A stretch of DNA of 64,000 nucleotides from Adenophora triphylla var. japonica (Eukaryota > Streptophyta > Magnoliopsida > Asterales > Campanulaceae), in assembly GCA_022495995.1 (NCBI GenBank), contig JAFEMH010001234.1, positions 62,001 through 126,000 on the forward strand, given 5' to 3'. Made by a program: the position numbers and the translations under genes. The notes beneath the pieces are model-generated. The model was not told the DNA's origin. It saw only the letters and a program-made list of their open reading frames with translations, and searched no databases. Shown here piece by piece: positions 10,344-21,474 of this stretch (within the stretch, counting starts at the first letter, position 1; every line of letters starts with the position of its first letter).

Positions 10344-10640
10344 GATAGCTATTCCAGTAAATGTACTACGAATGTGGTGTTTAAGGAAGTTTTTCAAATT
10401 GTGTAATTCATATCTTCTATCACTACTTATTAATAATTTCATTATTAAAACATATATGAGTGTATATTTATGATGTTGTTTACATAAATATCAATACTAT
10501 TATTTTTTGAAAAAAATACTATGGAATTTCTTAAGTATTATTTATAGATATATAACAACAAATTTATTTGTATCGCTATTTCTTTGTTTACTTTAATTTT
10601 AAAGGCGAATGCAGTAGTATTATTGTTTAAAGTGAGACGG
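10344..10640 (+). repeat. Dispersed segment, copy without Stowaway
   Basis: About 270 bp beginning TAGCTATTCCAG that is repeated, diverged, at 14160-14740. The site AAAACATATATGAGTG here (about 10447-10462) is the unoccupied form of the Stowaway insertion site at 14270-14562. It starts directly at the end of the element A LTR. Confidence 0.75.
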
Positions 10641-11028
10641 AGAACGAACGTTTGGACCTTTTGTAGTGCTTTGTTGATATTATTGGTAATTTGAAGGTAA
10701 TTTGAACTCGCTACTAGAATTCAAAATTTAGTTTTTTTTAAATAGCATAAATATTAAAATAAAATTGAGCAAATATAAACTCGCTACACCATATAGCGAG
10801 TTTAACCGTACGAAATTATATACTCGCTACATGGGTAATTTTTGATCGATAGTTTGAAAGGAATGTTATTTTGGGATATATTTTTTTAAAAGAAAATATT
10901 TTTAGAAAAAAAAATCCAGAGGATCCTGGCTGATTTATTCGTAGGTGAGCAAGAACACAAACTAACAAAAAAAAAAAAAGAAGAAAAATCTTTCTCTTCC
11001 AGCCTTGACGAAACATTTAACAAATGTT
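10641..11028. other. Intergenic, 3' flank of the acyltransferase gene
   Basis: No gene seen. It holds a perfect 10-bp-arm hairpin AAACTCGCTA/TAGCGAGTTT (10777-10803) and two further CTCGCTAC phrases. The part next to 11029 would contain the 3' UTR of the minus-strand acyltransferase gene; no polyadenylation signal was assigned. Confidence 0.4.
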
Positions 11029-12294
11029 CTAGAGAGCAAGTGCAAGGAGTTTTTCATCCTCTTGAAATTTGGCCATATCTTCCTCTTCCAGCGTCACTAT
11101 TGCTTCAATACCATCGCCAGATGGGGTATCCATCAATATAAACATATTCTTTGGACTCCCCGGAAAAGTAACCCTACTTGGCTTCCCCCATCCAAAATCA
11201 ATCTCATACACAGGGTACCCACACATACTGCTACAAAAATAACATTCAACAAATTGACTTGTCACATCTTTTGAAGCCTCAACAGCTCCCCTCTGCCATT
11301 CACTCAGCTGGGAAGTCGAAACTCCGTTGAGTTCGGCCTTCATCTTCTTGATTCGACCAACCAGCGAAGCTAAATCTAACTCGCTCTCGCTCATAGTTGG
11401 TATCATCATGCCCCATGAAAAATTTCCCACAGCAGTTTCTGGTAAAGGGTCTGCCATCCTTTTACGCATGTTCACCGCCTGTGCTAAAACAAATGCCTGG
11501 AAGAAATTACCTGGATTACCCTTTGCTGCCCTTACAGCAGACATGTAAAGGATTGAGTTTACAACTTCAACCCTAGTGGGATTCAACGTCATGATCTCCG
11601 CCTTAAGTTGCTCTATTTTTGTGTTAGGGAACACAAATTTCTTGGAAACACACTTGTTTCCCTCCTTGAGAACAAATTCTGGGCCTAATGATCTTGAAGA
11701 TTGAATCAAGTGAGAGGGCAAGGCCCCTTGCTTGCTGGTCATTTTGGCCCAGTGGTCTATAAAAGTGCATAAAGCAGATCCGTCCCCGATCTGATGAGAT
11801 ACGGCCACAGCTACTGCTAAGCCACCGCAGTTGAAATGGCTAAGTTTGACCTTTACTGGACTATCAGTTGCAGACGGGCGTCCCCATACAGTTCCATTAG
11901 GAAAGAACTGATCCACGGGTTCGTACCCGACCTTATGAGGGTCAACAACATCAGATAACGGGGTATCAATTCGAGCTTCTAGAAACTCGACTCCTTCATC
12001 GTTGCAATCGACGAAAGGTCCGTCCTTGGCAGCTACAAGTTTCCCGGAAAACGGAGAGTATTGGGTCAAGGTTTGAGATAAAGAATTCTTGAGGTGTTGG
12101 GTTGTTTTGGAGCCATAATTTGGGTAAAAGAAAACAAGGGGCATGTAAATATGAGGGCTGAATTGATCACTCAATGAAAGGTTGTAGGTTTTGAGGTGAA
12201 AAGGAGTTGGAGATGAAGGCCTAATGATTTCTTGCGATATTAATGTGTGAAATTGTTTCCTTATTGCTACACTCTGCAGGAGTTTTCTCATCAT
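11029..12294 (-). CDS. BAHD-family acyltransferase (vinorine synthase-like clade)
   Basis: Single-exon gene for a cytosolic BAHD acyltransferase, which transfers an acyl group from acyl-CoA to an alcohol or amine of a specialised metabolite. With the start chosen at 12294 the product is 421 residues, close to the usual 430-450. The catalytic motif HQIGDG (HxxxDG) lies at residues 167-172 and the structural DFGWG at 366-370. The N-terminal SQEIIRPSSPTP is typical of the clade with vinorine synthase and related alcohol acetyltransferases. The open frame runs upstream to 12480, but its first codon is TTG. ATG codons at 12450 and 12429 would add an N-terminus of up to 52 residues that does not resemble the family and contains a short duplication (QSHQNI twice). 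The tandem ATGATG at 12294/12291 fits the family best. No stop or frameshift, so probably functional; the substrate cannot be told from sequence. Confidence 0.9.
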   Translation of the reverse strand: MMRKLLQSVAIRKQFHTLISQEIIRPSSPTPFHLKTYNLSLSDQFSPHIYMPLVFFYPNYGSKTTQHLKNSLSQTLTQYSPFSGKLVAAKDGPFVDCNDEGVEFLEARIDTPLSDVVDPHKVGYEPVDQFFPNGTVWGRPSATDSPVKVKLSHFNCGGLAVAVAVSHQIGDGSALCTFIDHWAKMTSKQGALPSHLIQSSRSLGPEFVLKEGNKCVSKKFVFPNTKIEQLKAEIMTLNPTRVEVVNSILYMSAVRAAKGNPGNFFQAFVLAQAVNMRKRMADPLPETAVGNFSWGMMIPTMSESELDLASLVGRIKKMKAELNGVSTSQLSEWQRGAVEASKDVTSQFVECYFCSSMCGYPVYEIDFGWGKPSRVTFPGSPKNMFILMDTPSGDGIEAIVTLEEEDMAKFQEDEKLLALAL

Positions 12295-12482
12295 TGTTAT
12301 GTTTTGATGGCTTTGCCTCAGGAAAATGTTTTGATGGCTTTGCAGCAATCTGGGTTCGGTTGGCTTAAATGGCCAACTAGTTGAAGGAAGTGTTGACTTT
12401 AAACGTGATACATAAAGGCCTAATCCCATTTGAGAGAAAAAAAAATGCATGTATTTCTCGGTACAAGAAACTCTATTCAACC

Positions 12483-12735
12483 TAAGGCCTCCTGATTTTG
12501 TGGTATGCTAACCAGCCTTCCTATTGGGAAGTCAAGGGTTCGATCCCCCTGGGGGATCCTTGTGGAATTATTTATACCATGAGTTTCAGGAGCCTTTGGA
12601 ATCCCCCGGGGCACACTGCTGAACTTGCAACCTCAGCGTGGGGAGTTCGAATCTTGACAGGAGCAGCCAATTAATTGCAAACGGCAAATTGCATTTCAAT
12701 TCCCTATGCCGAGAAAAAGTTGTAATCTATGACAA
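12483..12735 (+). mobile_element. Possible tRNA-derived SINE
   Basis: Contains GGTTCGATCCC (about 12537-12547), a good RNA polymerase III box B, about 40 bp after a weak box-A-like GTGGTATGCTAACC. A second box-B-like GGAGTTCGAATC lies near 12641. No clear target duplication or poly-A tail was found and no tRNA cloverleaf forms, so this is tentative. Confidence 0.35.
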
Positions 12736-12746
12736 TTTTGAAAATG

Positions 12747-13015
12747 CACTACAAGAAATAGGGGTTAGAAGCACTCAAATATGCAACTAAATTTCAATTA
12801 AATGACATTTGCTACCTTTAGCGATGACTAGAAGAATTAATGGTATTTAGTGATGATATAATGGCAATTTACGATTTCACCATGAGTATTAAACTTCATT
12901 AAATCTAAACTCTCTAATGTAACTATTGTCTAAGCACAAACAAATATGCATATTATGGCATTTTCAGCATAATGTCACTTATATCGATGTCGGTAAAGGT
13001 CATTTATTTGTAGTG
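12747..13015. mobile_element. Non-autonomous CACTA (En/Spm) MITE
   Basis: A 269-bp element with termini CACTACAAGAAAT and ATTTATTTGTAGTG, inverted copies of each other with few differences. It is flanked by a 3-bp target duplication ATG (12744-12746 and 13016-13018), as CACTA transposases make. It has no coding capacity and would need a transposase from elsewhere. Confidence 0.85.
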
Positions 13016-14159
13016 ATGGATGAAAAAGTTAAAGATCATTTTTGAAATGGCATTGAACACTCCTAAATTTTAACAATTTTTTATTTATAATTTTTCATTG
13101 CCCGTTCACCGCAATCAACACATTCCACTATAGTTCATCCTCCCCTCCTCCCAAACCACCACCAACATCTCCCACGCATCCAACCCTCGCCACAAACACC
13201 ACCCTCCATCTTCGGCCACCATCTGCTCCTCTTTTTTCATAGCCCCCATGTACGTTTGTAAGTACCTAATTCTGGAAATTTAGTTCCTTTTGTTAATTTG
13301 CGAATCTGCTAGGACCTCCCATTGTATATAAAATAACCTGAGGACCTTCTAGAAATTTGGAGAACAATGTGCACTTTCTGGATTGTGCCTCCGTAAGGTA
13401 CATCGGGTCTTCGTACGAAGACTTTCTTAGAGTCACCGCACGATGACTGATGACTGTTGGGTATGGTTATCCCAACGCTTCTAAACTTGTTTATATTGAT
13501 TAATACTATCGCTTGATTTCTTATTTTGGAGTTTAGGATTCTATGTATGAAGTTTTATAAAAAAAAAATTAGCTAAGTCCATTTTATAGAATATGTGTTA
13601 CTTAGGCCTTTTGAAGGAATGCTTATTACCTTAGATTATAGGTTTCTAATGGTTTGTACTTAGAACCTTACCTGTCAGCCGCCCTTTCCTAGTATTGATT
13701 TTACTTTCTTCTTTGTCGTCTGAGGCTCGTCCTAGCTCGACAAACTAAAGTCCCCCTGTCGACACCGGTAAATTGTTGGTAAAACGATATTCTGGGGAGG
13801 TCCTGCGAAAAATAGCTCGACGCTACCTCCCGGATCACGAAGCGCCCAGTTGCTCGGAGGTGGCTATTTTGGGTCCAATATTGGATGTCGTTGATTTGGT
13901 GAATAGTTACATGGTCTCACTATCCGAGTCCGAAGGAAGGACTTATTTTAGCTCAGATACCAATAGTGATTTTGATTAAACTCTTGGTTATATAAACAAC
14001 GTCCACACTCCAGAATTCTTAAATAGTATTTCTGCTTCTGAAAAATCTCTATCCACATCCACAGTTGAAATTATTTTAAAGAAACATATTTCATTATGTT
14101 GCTTTATCCAGAGTCACTCATCCGAATGGATATCATATTTGGATATCCAATTTCGAAGC
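13016..14159. other. Intergenic sequence, no recognised gene
   Basis: An open frame of 68 codons at 13773-13979 (plus; reads through LPDHEAPSCSEVAILGPILD and ends SSDTNSDFD) matches nothing I know and lacks context. A C-rich stretch at 13140-13250 resembles a 5' UTR but leads to no gene. Confidence 0.35.
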
Positions 14160-14740
14160 ATCTAGTTATTCTAGCAAATATAATATGAATGTGGTGCTTA
14201 AGGAAGTTTTTCAAAATGTGTAATTCATATCTTCTATCTCTACTTATTAATAATTTCTTTCTTAAAACATACTCCCTCCGTCCCACACCAATTGATACTT
14301 ATTTTCTTTTTGGTCCGACCCACACTAATTAATACTGTCCAAAATGGAAGGGAATCTTTACTATTTTCCCCACTCATTCTCTCTCCTATTTTACTTTTAC
14401 ACTCACAACATTCTCTCTCCTAACTATTCTTCTCACTCATTCTCTCTCCTATTTAATTTTTCATACTCACAACATTTTCTTTCACTTTTTCTCTCTCTCT
14501 TACTTTTCCTTAATATGTGTGCTCAAAATTTTGGTATCAGTTGGTGTGGGACGGAGGGAGTATATGAGTGTTTATTTATGATGTTATTTTCATAAAGATC
14601 AATACTATATTTTTTTTGAAAAAAATACTATGCAATTTCTTAAGTATTATTTACAGATATATAACAAACAATTTAATTTGTACTATTGTGTTGTTTCTTT
14701 GTTTACTTTTACTTTTATTTTTATTCTTTATTTTTAACTA
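14160..14740 (+). repeat. Dispersed segment, copy containing Stowaway
   Basis: Diverged copy of 10344-10640, starting TAGTTATTCTAG at about 14162, interrupted by the Stowaway MITE at 14272-14560. Homology resumes after the MITE and fades near 14720. Confidence 0.75.
14272..14560. mobile_element. Stowaway MITE
   Basis: 289-bp element with terminal inverted repeats CTCCCTCCGTCCCACACCAA / TTGGTGTGGGACGGAGGGAG and a TA target duplication (14270-14271, 14561-14562). This is the signature of Tc1/mariner-related Stowaway MITEs. The interior is T/C-rich with repeated CATTCTCTCTCCTA. The empty site is preserved at about 10452. Confidence 0.93.
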
Positions 14741-15137
14741 GAAAATTTTATATCTGGTTGTGGATAATACCAAGGATCTCACTGATCCTTCATGGCTATC
14801 TCTTCCTAGCTAAAGATTGATTATTTATATCTTTACTACTGTGAGTTGGCGAAAGATTTCATGAAATGGATAAGATTTTATTCAAATTTATTATTTTTGA
14901 ACATAGCTGTATTTAATATTTAAAATACCATGACCATGTGAAAGTTTTCTAAATTATTTACAGGTTCCGTTCCGGCATATATTGCACAAAATCTCCCCAT
15001 GTATATTTAAGAATAGTTTACCATGTGAGATCATGTGAATTATTGAGTTATTTATAAATGAATGCTTGTATGGGTTGTTAGTGGATTTTTTCTATTTTAA
15101 AATAAATTGACTTTATTTAAAACACCCACACTAACAG
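14741..15137. other. Intergenic AT-rich sequence
   Basis: No gene or repeat recognised here. Confidence 0.4.
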
Positions 15138-15914
15138 ATTTGCAAGGCACACTCCATACAAGGCACGAGAAAATTACTAAACTACCCTCCTATATAAATT
15201 AAAAACCTCTTGATTTCTCTCATTCCCTCCCTCACTCACCAGAATCTCCCCTTTCTCTCGTACACAACGTTTTTCTATTTCTCTCGTACACGACGTAACC
15301 AGCCAAGACCGTTACCTTCACCACCAACAACACCGCCGGAAATGAGGAAGAAGCTCGCCACCGTCGGCGGCAAGTCAGGCGCCGCCTCTATTTTATTGAT
15401 TTTAGGTCAAAGCTAGAATGTGATTATTGTTCAAAAATTGGTTTGATTAATTGGGTTTGAAATTGAGTTATTGATGAACTGGGTTTGAATTTGATATTAT
15501 TAATTCCATTTTTGAACTGGTTTGAATTTGAGTTATGAAATATGGTACTGGACGGGCCTTATTTCGTGTAAATTTACACGAGTTGATTCACAACGTTTCG
15601 TGTAAATTTACACGAAATTGTTTCAAATATTTCGTGTATAGGCATACGAAATAAACTCAACGCTGTTCCTTTGCCATATTTCGTGTAAACTTTGATGAAA
15701 TGGGTTTGTTATATTTCGTGTAAACTTGGGTGAAACACAACGCACAATTTCGTGTAAAATCAGGCGAAACAAAAAAGTTCTACCTTTGCCATATTTCGTG
15801 TAAAAGTATGCGAAATAAACCCATTATTTCGTGCACGTTTACATGAAACAGGCGTATCCGGATAAGGGTATTTTAGGCATTACTGTACCTTGTACACAAT
15901 TGTGCCTTGCAAAT
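15138..15914. mobile_element. Terminal-inverted-repeat element with possible gene fragment
   Basis: Perfect 14-bp inverted ends ATTTGCAAGGCACA / TGTGCCTTGCAAAT, extending imperfectly to about 50 bp. No convincing target duplication was found, so the superfamily is open (Mutator-like is one option). Inside, a TATATAAA at about 15191 is followed by a C/T-rich stretch and an ATG at 15342 opening MRKKLATVGGKSGAAS, which looks like a captured 5' UTR and first exon but matches no gene I recognise. Positions 15555-15850 hold about ten copies of ATTTCGTGTAAA in both orientations. The left edge of the large tandem duplication (15629) lies inside this element. Confidence 0.6.
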
Positions 15915-17185
15915 AGAATTAGCCCACACACTATTAAACATTCAATATTTTCCAACTACCCTTTAAAAAGCATTCAATAAAAATAGGTATTCCCCTCAAT
16001 GAAATACTAATAATATTTATTTCAATTATATATTGTATTTTTCATTTTAAATAATTATTAACTATGAAATACTAATATAGAATTTTATAAGATAAAAATG
16101 TACATTAAAATTGAAAAAGAAAAATCAGTACAAAGTTAAAAAAATAAAATAAAATAATACTATACGTTATAATTTCTATAAATATAAATATGTTCATAGA
16201 AATATAAATTGCAATTCATTCATGTGGTACTAAGAGGGGGTATAACTTAGTTTTAAGAACTAATTAATGGGAAAAATTAACAAAAAATAATTTTTTGATT
16301 CAATAGTGGTCTATGTATCTAGTGCATTATAATTGAATAGCATGGTTGAATATTTTAGAAATTGGATTGTACATATGACTAATTTGTCAAAATTATGTGG
16401 ACCTAATAATAGTTTTGACTAAGAATTAAAAGTTATGGGTGAACGACAAATATATGTAACGTAATTTAGTGTTTTTTATGATTAATGTAACATACTAATA
16501 ATTGACATTTTAATGTAATGTACTTTACCATCTCTATTCATCTCATAGAACGTATGATAACGACGTTAAAAAGATAACTGAAATGTCAACAAATTAAAAA
16601 AAAAAATACTAACACCCATCAAATATATTTAACATTCGTTAGCCTATTTTATGTTTTAATAGGCTTCTTCATTACCCCTACATTCCTCAGTTCACCGCCC
16701 ACCACCTATCAGTCCGCCCCACAACCTTTGTTTCCCTTACCATCACACCATTACTACAACCATTGCAGCCACCATTACCACTACCACAACCAAATTCAAA
16801 ACAAAATTAATATCACCAATTCCAGATCTGTAAGAAACATAATAGAGAGATTTTGAATATGGGTTTCAATTTTCAAACTTGGGGCTTTAATATATATTTT
16901 GAATCGGGGTTTCAATTTTGCTTCATTTTAATTTTTTCTTGATTCCTGTTTATAAACATGGCCATCACCTCCACCATCACTCTCTCCTTGTCGTATTCTG
17001 ATCAGCACCACCCAATATCCATCTTCGGCTATGAAGACGCCTACGTTCTTCGGATCTAGGCGAGAACGGAAAGCGTGTGAGTTCGTCTCTCTTGCCCTCT
17101 CCATTCCCATCCTCACCGTCTACGTATCAAACCCAGATATAAATGTCTCATACAAATTCGTGGATATTTATCCCGTTAAGATAAG

Positions 17186-17270
<85 letters not shown>

Positions 17271-18272
17271 TTTATATACCATAATTTTAAAGAGAGAGAG
17301 AGAGAGATACAAGTTTTATATACCATAATTTTAAATTGTTTGTTCTATTGAAATTTTGGGAGATAAAACCCATATGAACAGTTCAAGCTATAGGAAAAAT
17401 CAAGATTTCTTTGATTTTGGAATTCCACATAAGAATTTGAAGGCAAGAGAGAGTAGTCGAATTGGTAAAAAGAAATGTTACTTATTTAACAATAATTATT
17501 TTATCAAACGAGTTCGTTCATTTTGTTAATGAAAATAAATGTTATACAACTTAGTTACCTTAATTGGAATGTGACTAAAAAGTACATTAAATTATATTGT
17601 CAATTTATAGTATATTACCTTTAGTGTAATTAAGGGTGTAGTACGTTCCATATTCTTGTAATTATTCTGAAAAGTTATTGTAATTGAACATTTGAAAAGA
17701 TGGCGATTTTTAAAGGATTAATTCCACAATGCTCTTCTTACCAAATCGATCACATGCAAGGAAACATAATATTCTATATCTCATATACAACCATTATAAT
17801 CTAAAGTAAAATTTTTATGTTTTCAGTATGATGCGAATTTTATTTGGTTTTTATTTTTATTTTGGTTGAAATTAGGTTTGTTTTTGTTGAAATTTGGTCT
17901 GATAATTTATGTACACAAGTCTTTTAGATTTTTTTTATTTTGCTATTTTGGTTGAAAATAGAGGATTATAATTGAATTATCATACACTAAAATATGTCAT
18001 TCAGTCTTACGGTTCAACCTTGAATGACAGATTTAACAAAATATCCAAGTTTTTTTTCTTCAAATGAGACTAAATGTGAAAAAATACTCTTTTATTTCAG
18101 TTATAAAAGCGGACTGAAGTTTGGTCAAATGTGCGAGTGTGTGTGCCTAAGGATATGCATGTCTTTTTAATGGACGAAGGGTTTATATAGAATCATGAAA
18201 ATGCCCAATTATTTTATGGTATTATGCGTAGCCTGAAGAACCCTAAGGAAAGTGGCCCATTTTCAATGCAGG
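15915..18272. other. Non-coding flank R1 of the Tat LTR fragment
   Basis: AT-rich and without an intact gene. Parts 15920-16428 and 17666-17966 recur as one joined block at 20715-21467 (R2), which lacks about 1.2 kb in between. That extra part contains a short frame from ATG at about 16958 (MAITSTITLSLS) resembling a gene fragment that ends after about 34 codons. Confidence 0.6.
17189..17267 (+). repeat. (AG)n microsatellite
   Basis: About 39 AG units. The corresponding array in copy 2 (33551-33576) has only about 12, so length changed after the duplication. Confidence 0.97.
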
Positions 18273-20090
18273 TGTAAGTCAAACGGGATAATAAAGAATA
18301 CTTATCGTTTTTCAGCTTGTTGACCAGTGGCGGACACATAAATTTTACAAAGGGAGGGGGGCAAGAGTTTTTTAGCAAAAAAATGATGAATGGGGGTTGT
18401 AACTATCCCAATCCGAACTGCTTTCCATCCGAGCATGCGGGAAGGAAAACGAGGGTTCACTTATCCGTAATCACAAAGTCACGTGACTTTTCAAGGGTCA
18501 ATTTGACCAAGAAAAGCAATGAAATACCTTTTGTACATTAAAAACATCAAAAGGACCTCCAATGAATGACAAAAGTCAAAAAAATACTACGCTACAACTT
18601 GGTCCGCACGAACCACCTTGAAAAAGGAAGAGTCTGTGGTTCGTAGCTCCTTATCATTTTCAGAGGCTATAAATACATACCTTTTGCTCCTTCATATGGG
18701 ACATAAAAAACACAACAACAAAAAAAAAAACAACGCAAGAAAATCTGAGAAATGTGAGCATTATGGGACATTCTGCCTAATTGAGATCAAAATTCTCTAA
18801 TTCTTAATCACCATAAGTAAATCACATACTTTTCCCATACCACAAAACTATAACAAGAACAAAACAAGGCAAGAAAATCTGAGATTGAGTGAGGATTAGG
18901 GGATATTCTGTCTAATTGAGAGCATAATATTCTCTCCTTCCTAAACATCCTAAACAAATCACATACTTTTCCCACAAAATAAAACCCTAAAAGATAGAAA
19001 ATATTCAATATTGGTGAGATTTCCTTCTAAACCCTAAATAATGCTTTAATATTTCATTTACAAGTATTTTAATGTATTATGAATCATTATATATCATTTG
19101 TAATATAATCTTTACTTGTTTTGTACATTGTCGACACAAACCATCAAAATGATCCTACAAGATTTTCCATTCACAATGTGATTAAAAATAGAGGTCTAAT
19201 GGTGATAGTGGTTTGTTTAGATTTCATGCATTGTCTTTCCTTTATTTACTTTCAAAGTGTATTTTTTTACTTCCTAAAGATCATCTTTTGATCCATTTTT
19301 TTTTTTTTTTTTAAGTTACAATGATACAAGTAAACCTAATCACCAATGATGAACTCATCACTTATATCAAATATGTGGTTCTAGGGATTATGGTTACAAA
19401 TGTAGATTTAACTCCATTTCTTTCATTTTCTTCTTAAAAGGTGACAAAAGTTCAAGTGTAAACCTTTAAAAGATTTCTCATTTTTTTACTTGGGGCAAAC
19501 AATCTCAATTGTTGTTTCCTAATAAAAGATTGAAACCACCATTTGTACTACCCTAAAACTTGGGCATGACACCCTAAGATTAGACATTTCCCTCTTTTTT
19601 GGTTTTCTTGCCACTTTTCTGGACAATCCAGAAGCTGCTACCTTTGCTACTAAAGTCTAATCGATGTAACATCAATAATTAAATCAGATAAAAAAACAGT
19701 TTACTGTATACCCCAATCCGTACGGACCTCCTTGTAATGAGGCATTGATCTGTATGGATCAGCTTCCAGCCTGTGACTTTTGTTCAGTTTCCAGTTTTCT
19801 TTAGTTTCAGATTTGTTTTCGAACCTCCTTTTATCAAAACAGACTGTTTCTTCTAAAAAAACTGTACAATTTTCCTTTTCTTTTAAAACTACGAGGACAT
19901 TTGATTTTGAACACACACACACACAACTTTCAAAAAGGTTAGGAAGTCTAATGGACATGAGGAGTTTCGGGTGAGCACAAAAAATATTTTCACGAGGCGT
20001 AACGTGACCTCAGAACTCAAAATCTCACATCAAAATAGTAAAGCAAGTCCTACACTTATCGGGTGCGCCTGGCTGGATCGGGTAATTTCA
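18273..20090 (+). repeat. Tat-type 5' LTR (fragment C, copy 1)
   Basis: Starts TGTAAGTCAAACGGG and ends GGGTAATTTCA, followed two bases later by a PBS. A TATA box TATAAATA (18668-18675) lies about 400 bp from the start. No coding capacity. The counterpart LTR at the 3' end is absent, so this is a truncated element consisting of LTR plus leader. Confidence 0.75.
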
Positions 20091-20092
20091 GT

Positions 20093-20108
20093 TGGCGACT
20101 CCACTGGG
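20093..20108 (+). promoter_or_regulatory. Primer-binding site of Tat fragment C, copy 1
   Basis: TGGCGACTCCACTGGG, the PBS typical of Tat/Ogre elements, placed two bases after the LTR end. Confidence 0.85.
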
Positions 20109-20714
20109 TACTTTTGTTTTAAAACTTCTTTTTTTTTTTAAAAAAAAAGTCTTTAAAATATTGTGTGGGTCAAACTTTCGTTTACCCCTTTTTCGACCGT
20201 TGTGTTCGTGTGTTACTTTTCTTTTCCTTTTTTCTTCTTTAACTTATTATTAAAAAAAAAACAAAAAAAATGTGTGCATTGTATATGTTTTGCTATTGGA
20301 AGTATCTTTTTTGTTGCGCATGTTTGCTAAATATAATGCTCTTGTTTTTTTTTTCCTCTATTAATAAATGTTTCGAGCATCATTTCTCCTTTTACTCGTA
20401 CAGATGTTTGTGTACATCTGTACGAGTAAAAGGTGTTCACAGTTGTACACTACAACCTTGAACCCGGAGTGGTCTCAGTTGCAGCTCGAAAGGTGTTCCT
20501 ATGCCTATGAACACTTGTACACTATTGCCATGAACACTTGCACACTACAACCCTTAACCCGGGGTGTTCTCAGTTGCATCTCGAAATGTGTTCATATGCC
20601 TCTGTTGCGCGCACAGGATCATTACAAACAACCCATCCTCACTAGTGTCAACCATGCTCGAAAGGTGTTCCTATGCCTCTCTTTAAGACACACCGACTCT
20701 CTTAAACACTCACA
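20109..20714 (+). other. Leader of Tat fragment C, copy 1
   Basis: Untranslated leader with poly-T and poly-A runs, a long hairpin (20388-20433) and two roughly 97-bp repeats (TACACTACAACCTTGAACCC at about 20442 and its partner at about 20539). The element is cut off near 20710, before any gag. Copy 2 lacks about 90 bp at the end (20623-20715), probably deleted between short direct repeats. Confidence 0.65.
20388..20433. repeat. Perfect 19-bp-arm hairpin
   Basis: Arms CCTTTTACTCGTACAGATG and CATCTGTACGAGTAAAAGG with an 8-base loop TTTGTGTA. It is unchanged in copy 2 (36962-37007), although the flanks have diverged. Confidence 0.95.
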
Positions 20715-21474
20715 CTAACACTATTAAACATTCAATATTTTCCAACTACCCCTTAAAAACATTCAATAAAAAAAGGTATTCCCCTCAATTAAGTTCTAAT
20801 AATATTTATTTCAATTATATATTGTATTTTACATTTTAAATAATAATTAACTATGAAATGCTAATACAGAAATTTATAAGATATACATGTACATTAAAAT
20901 TGAAAAAGAAAAATCAGTACAAATTTTAAAAATAATAATAATAATAATAATAATAATATACGTTATAATTTCTATAAATATAAATATGTTCATAGAAATA
21001 TAAATTGCAATTCATTCATGTGGTACTAAGAGGGGGTATAAATTAGTGGTCTATGAATCTAGTGCATTATAATTGAATAGCATGGTTGAATAATTTTGAA
21101 ATTGGATTGTACATATGACTAATTTGTCAAAATTATGTGCCCTAATAATAGTTTTGACTAAGAAAAGTTATTGTAATTGAACATTTGAAAAGATGACAAT
21201 TTTCAAAGGATTAATCCCACAGTGCTCTTCCTACCAAATCGATCCCATGTAAGGAAACATAATATTCTATATCTCATATACAACCTTTATAATATAAAGT
21301 AAAAATTTTATGTTTTCAATATGATGTGAATTTTATTTGGTTTTTATTTTTATTTTTAGGTTGAAATTAGGTTTGTTTTGGTTGAAATTGGTCTGATAAT
21401 TTTTTACACAAGTCTTTTAGATTTTTTTTTATTTTGCTATTTTGGTTGAAAATAGAGCATTATAATATTAAGGA
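20715..21474 (+). repeat. Direct repeat R2 of the sequence before Tat fragment C
   Basis: Joined, shortened copy of 15920-16428 plus 17666-17966. The join is near 21160 (GACTAAGAAAAGTTATTG). Homology stops at about 21467, directly before the copia LTR. Confidence 0.8.

Noticed and set aside
12537..12547. A functional tRNA gene
   Set aside because: Box B is good but no acceptor stem or anticodon arm can be drawn at the correct spacing. SINE origin is more likely.
13691..13715. Copia gag fragment (27-bp near match to 717-742)
   Set aside because: The match is short and AT-rich, and translation around it shows no further gag similarity.
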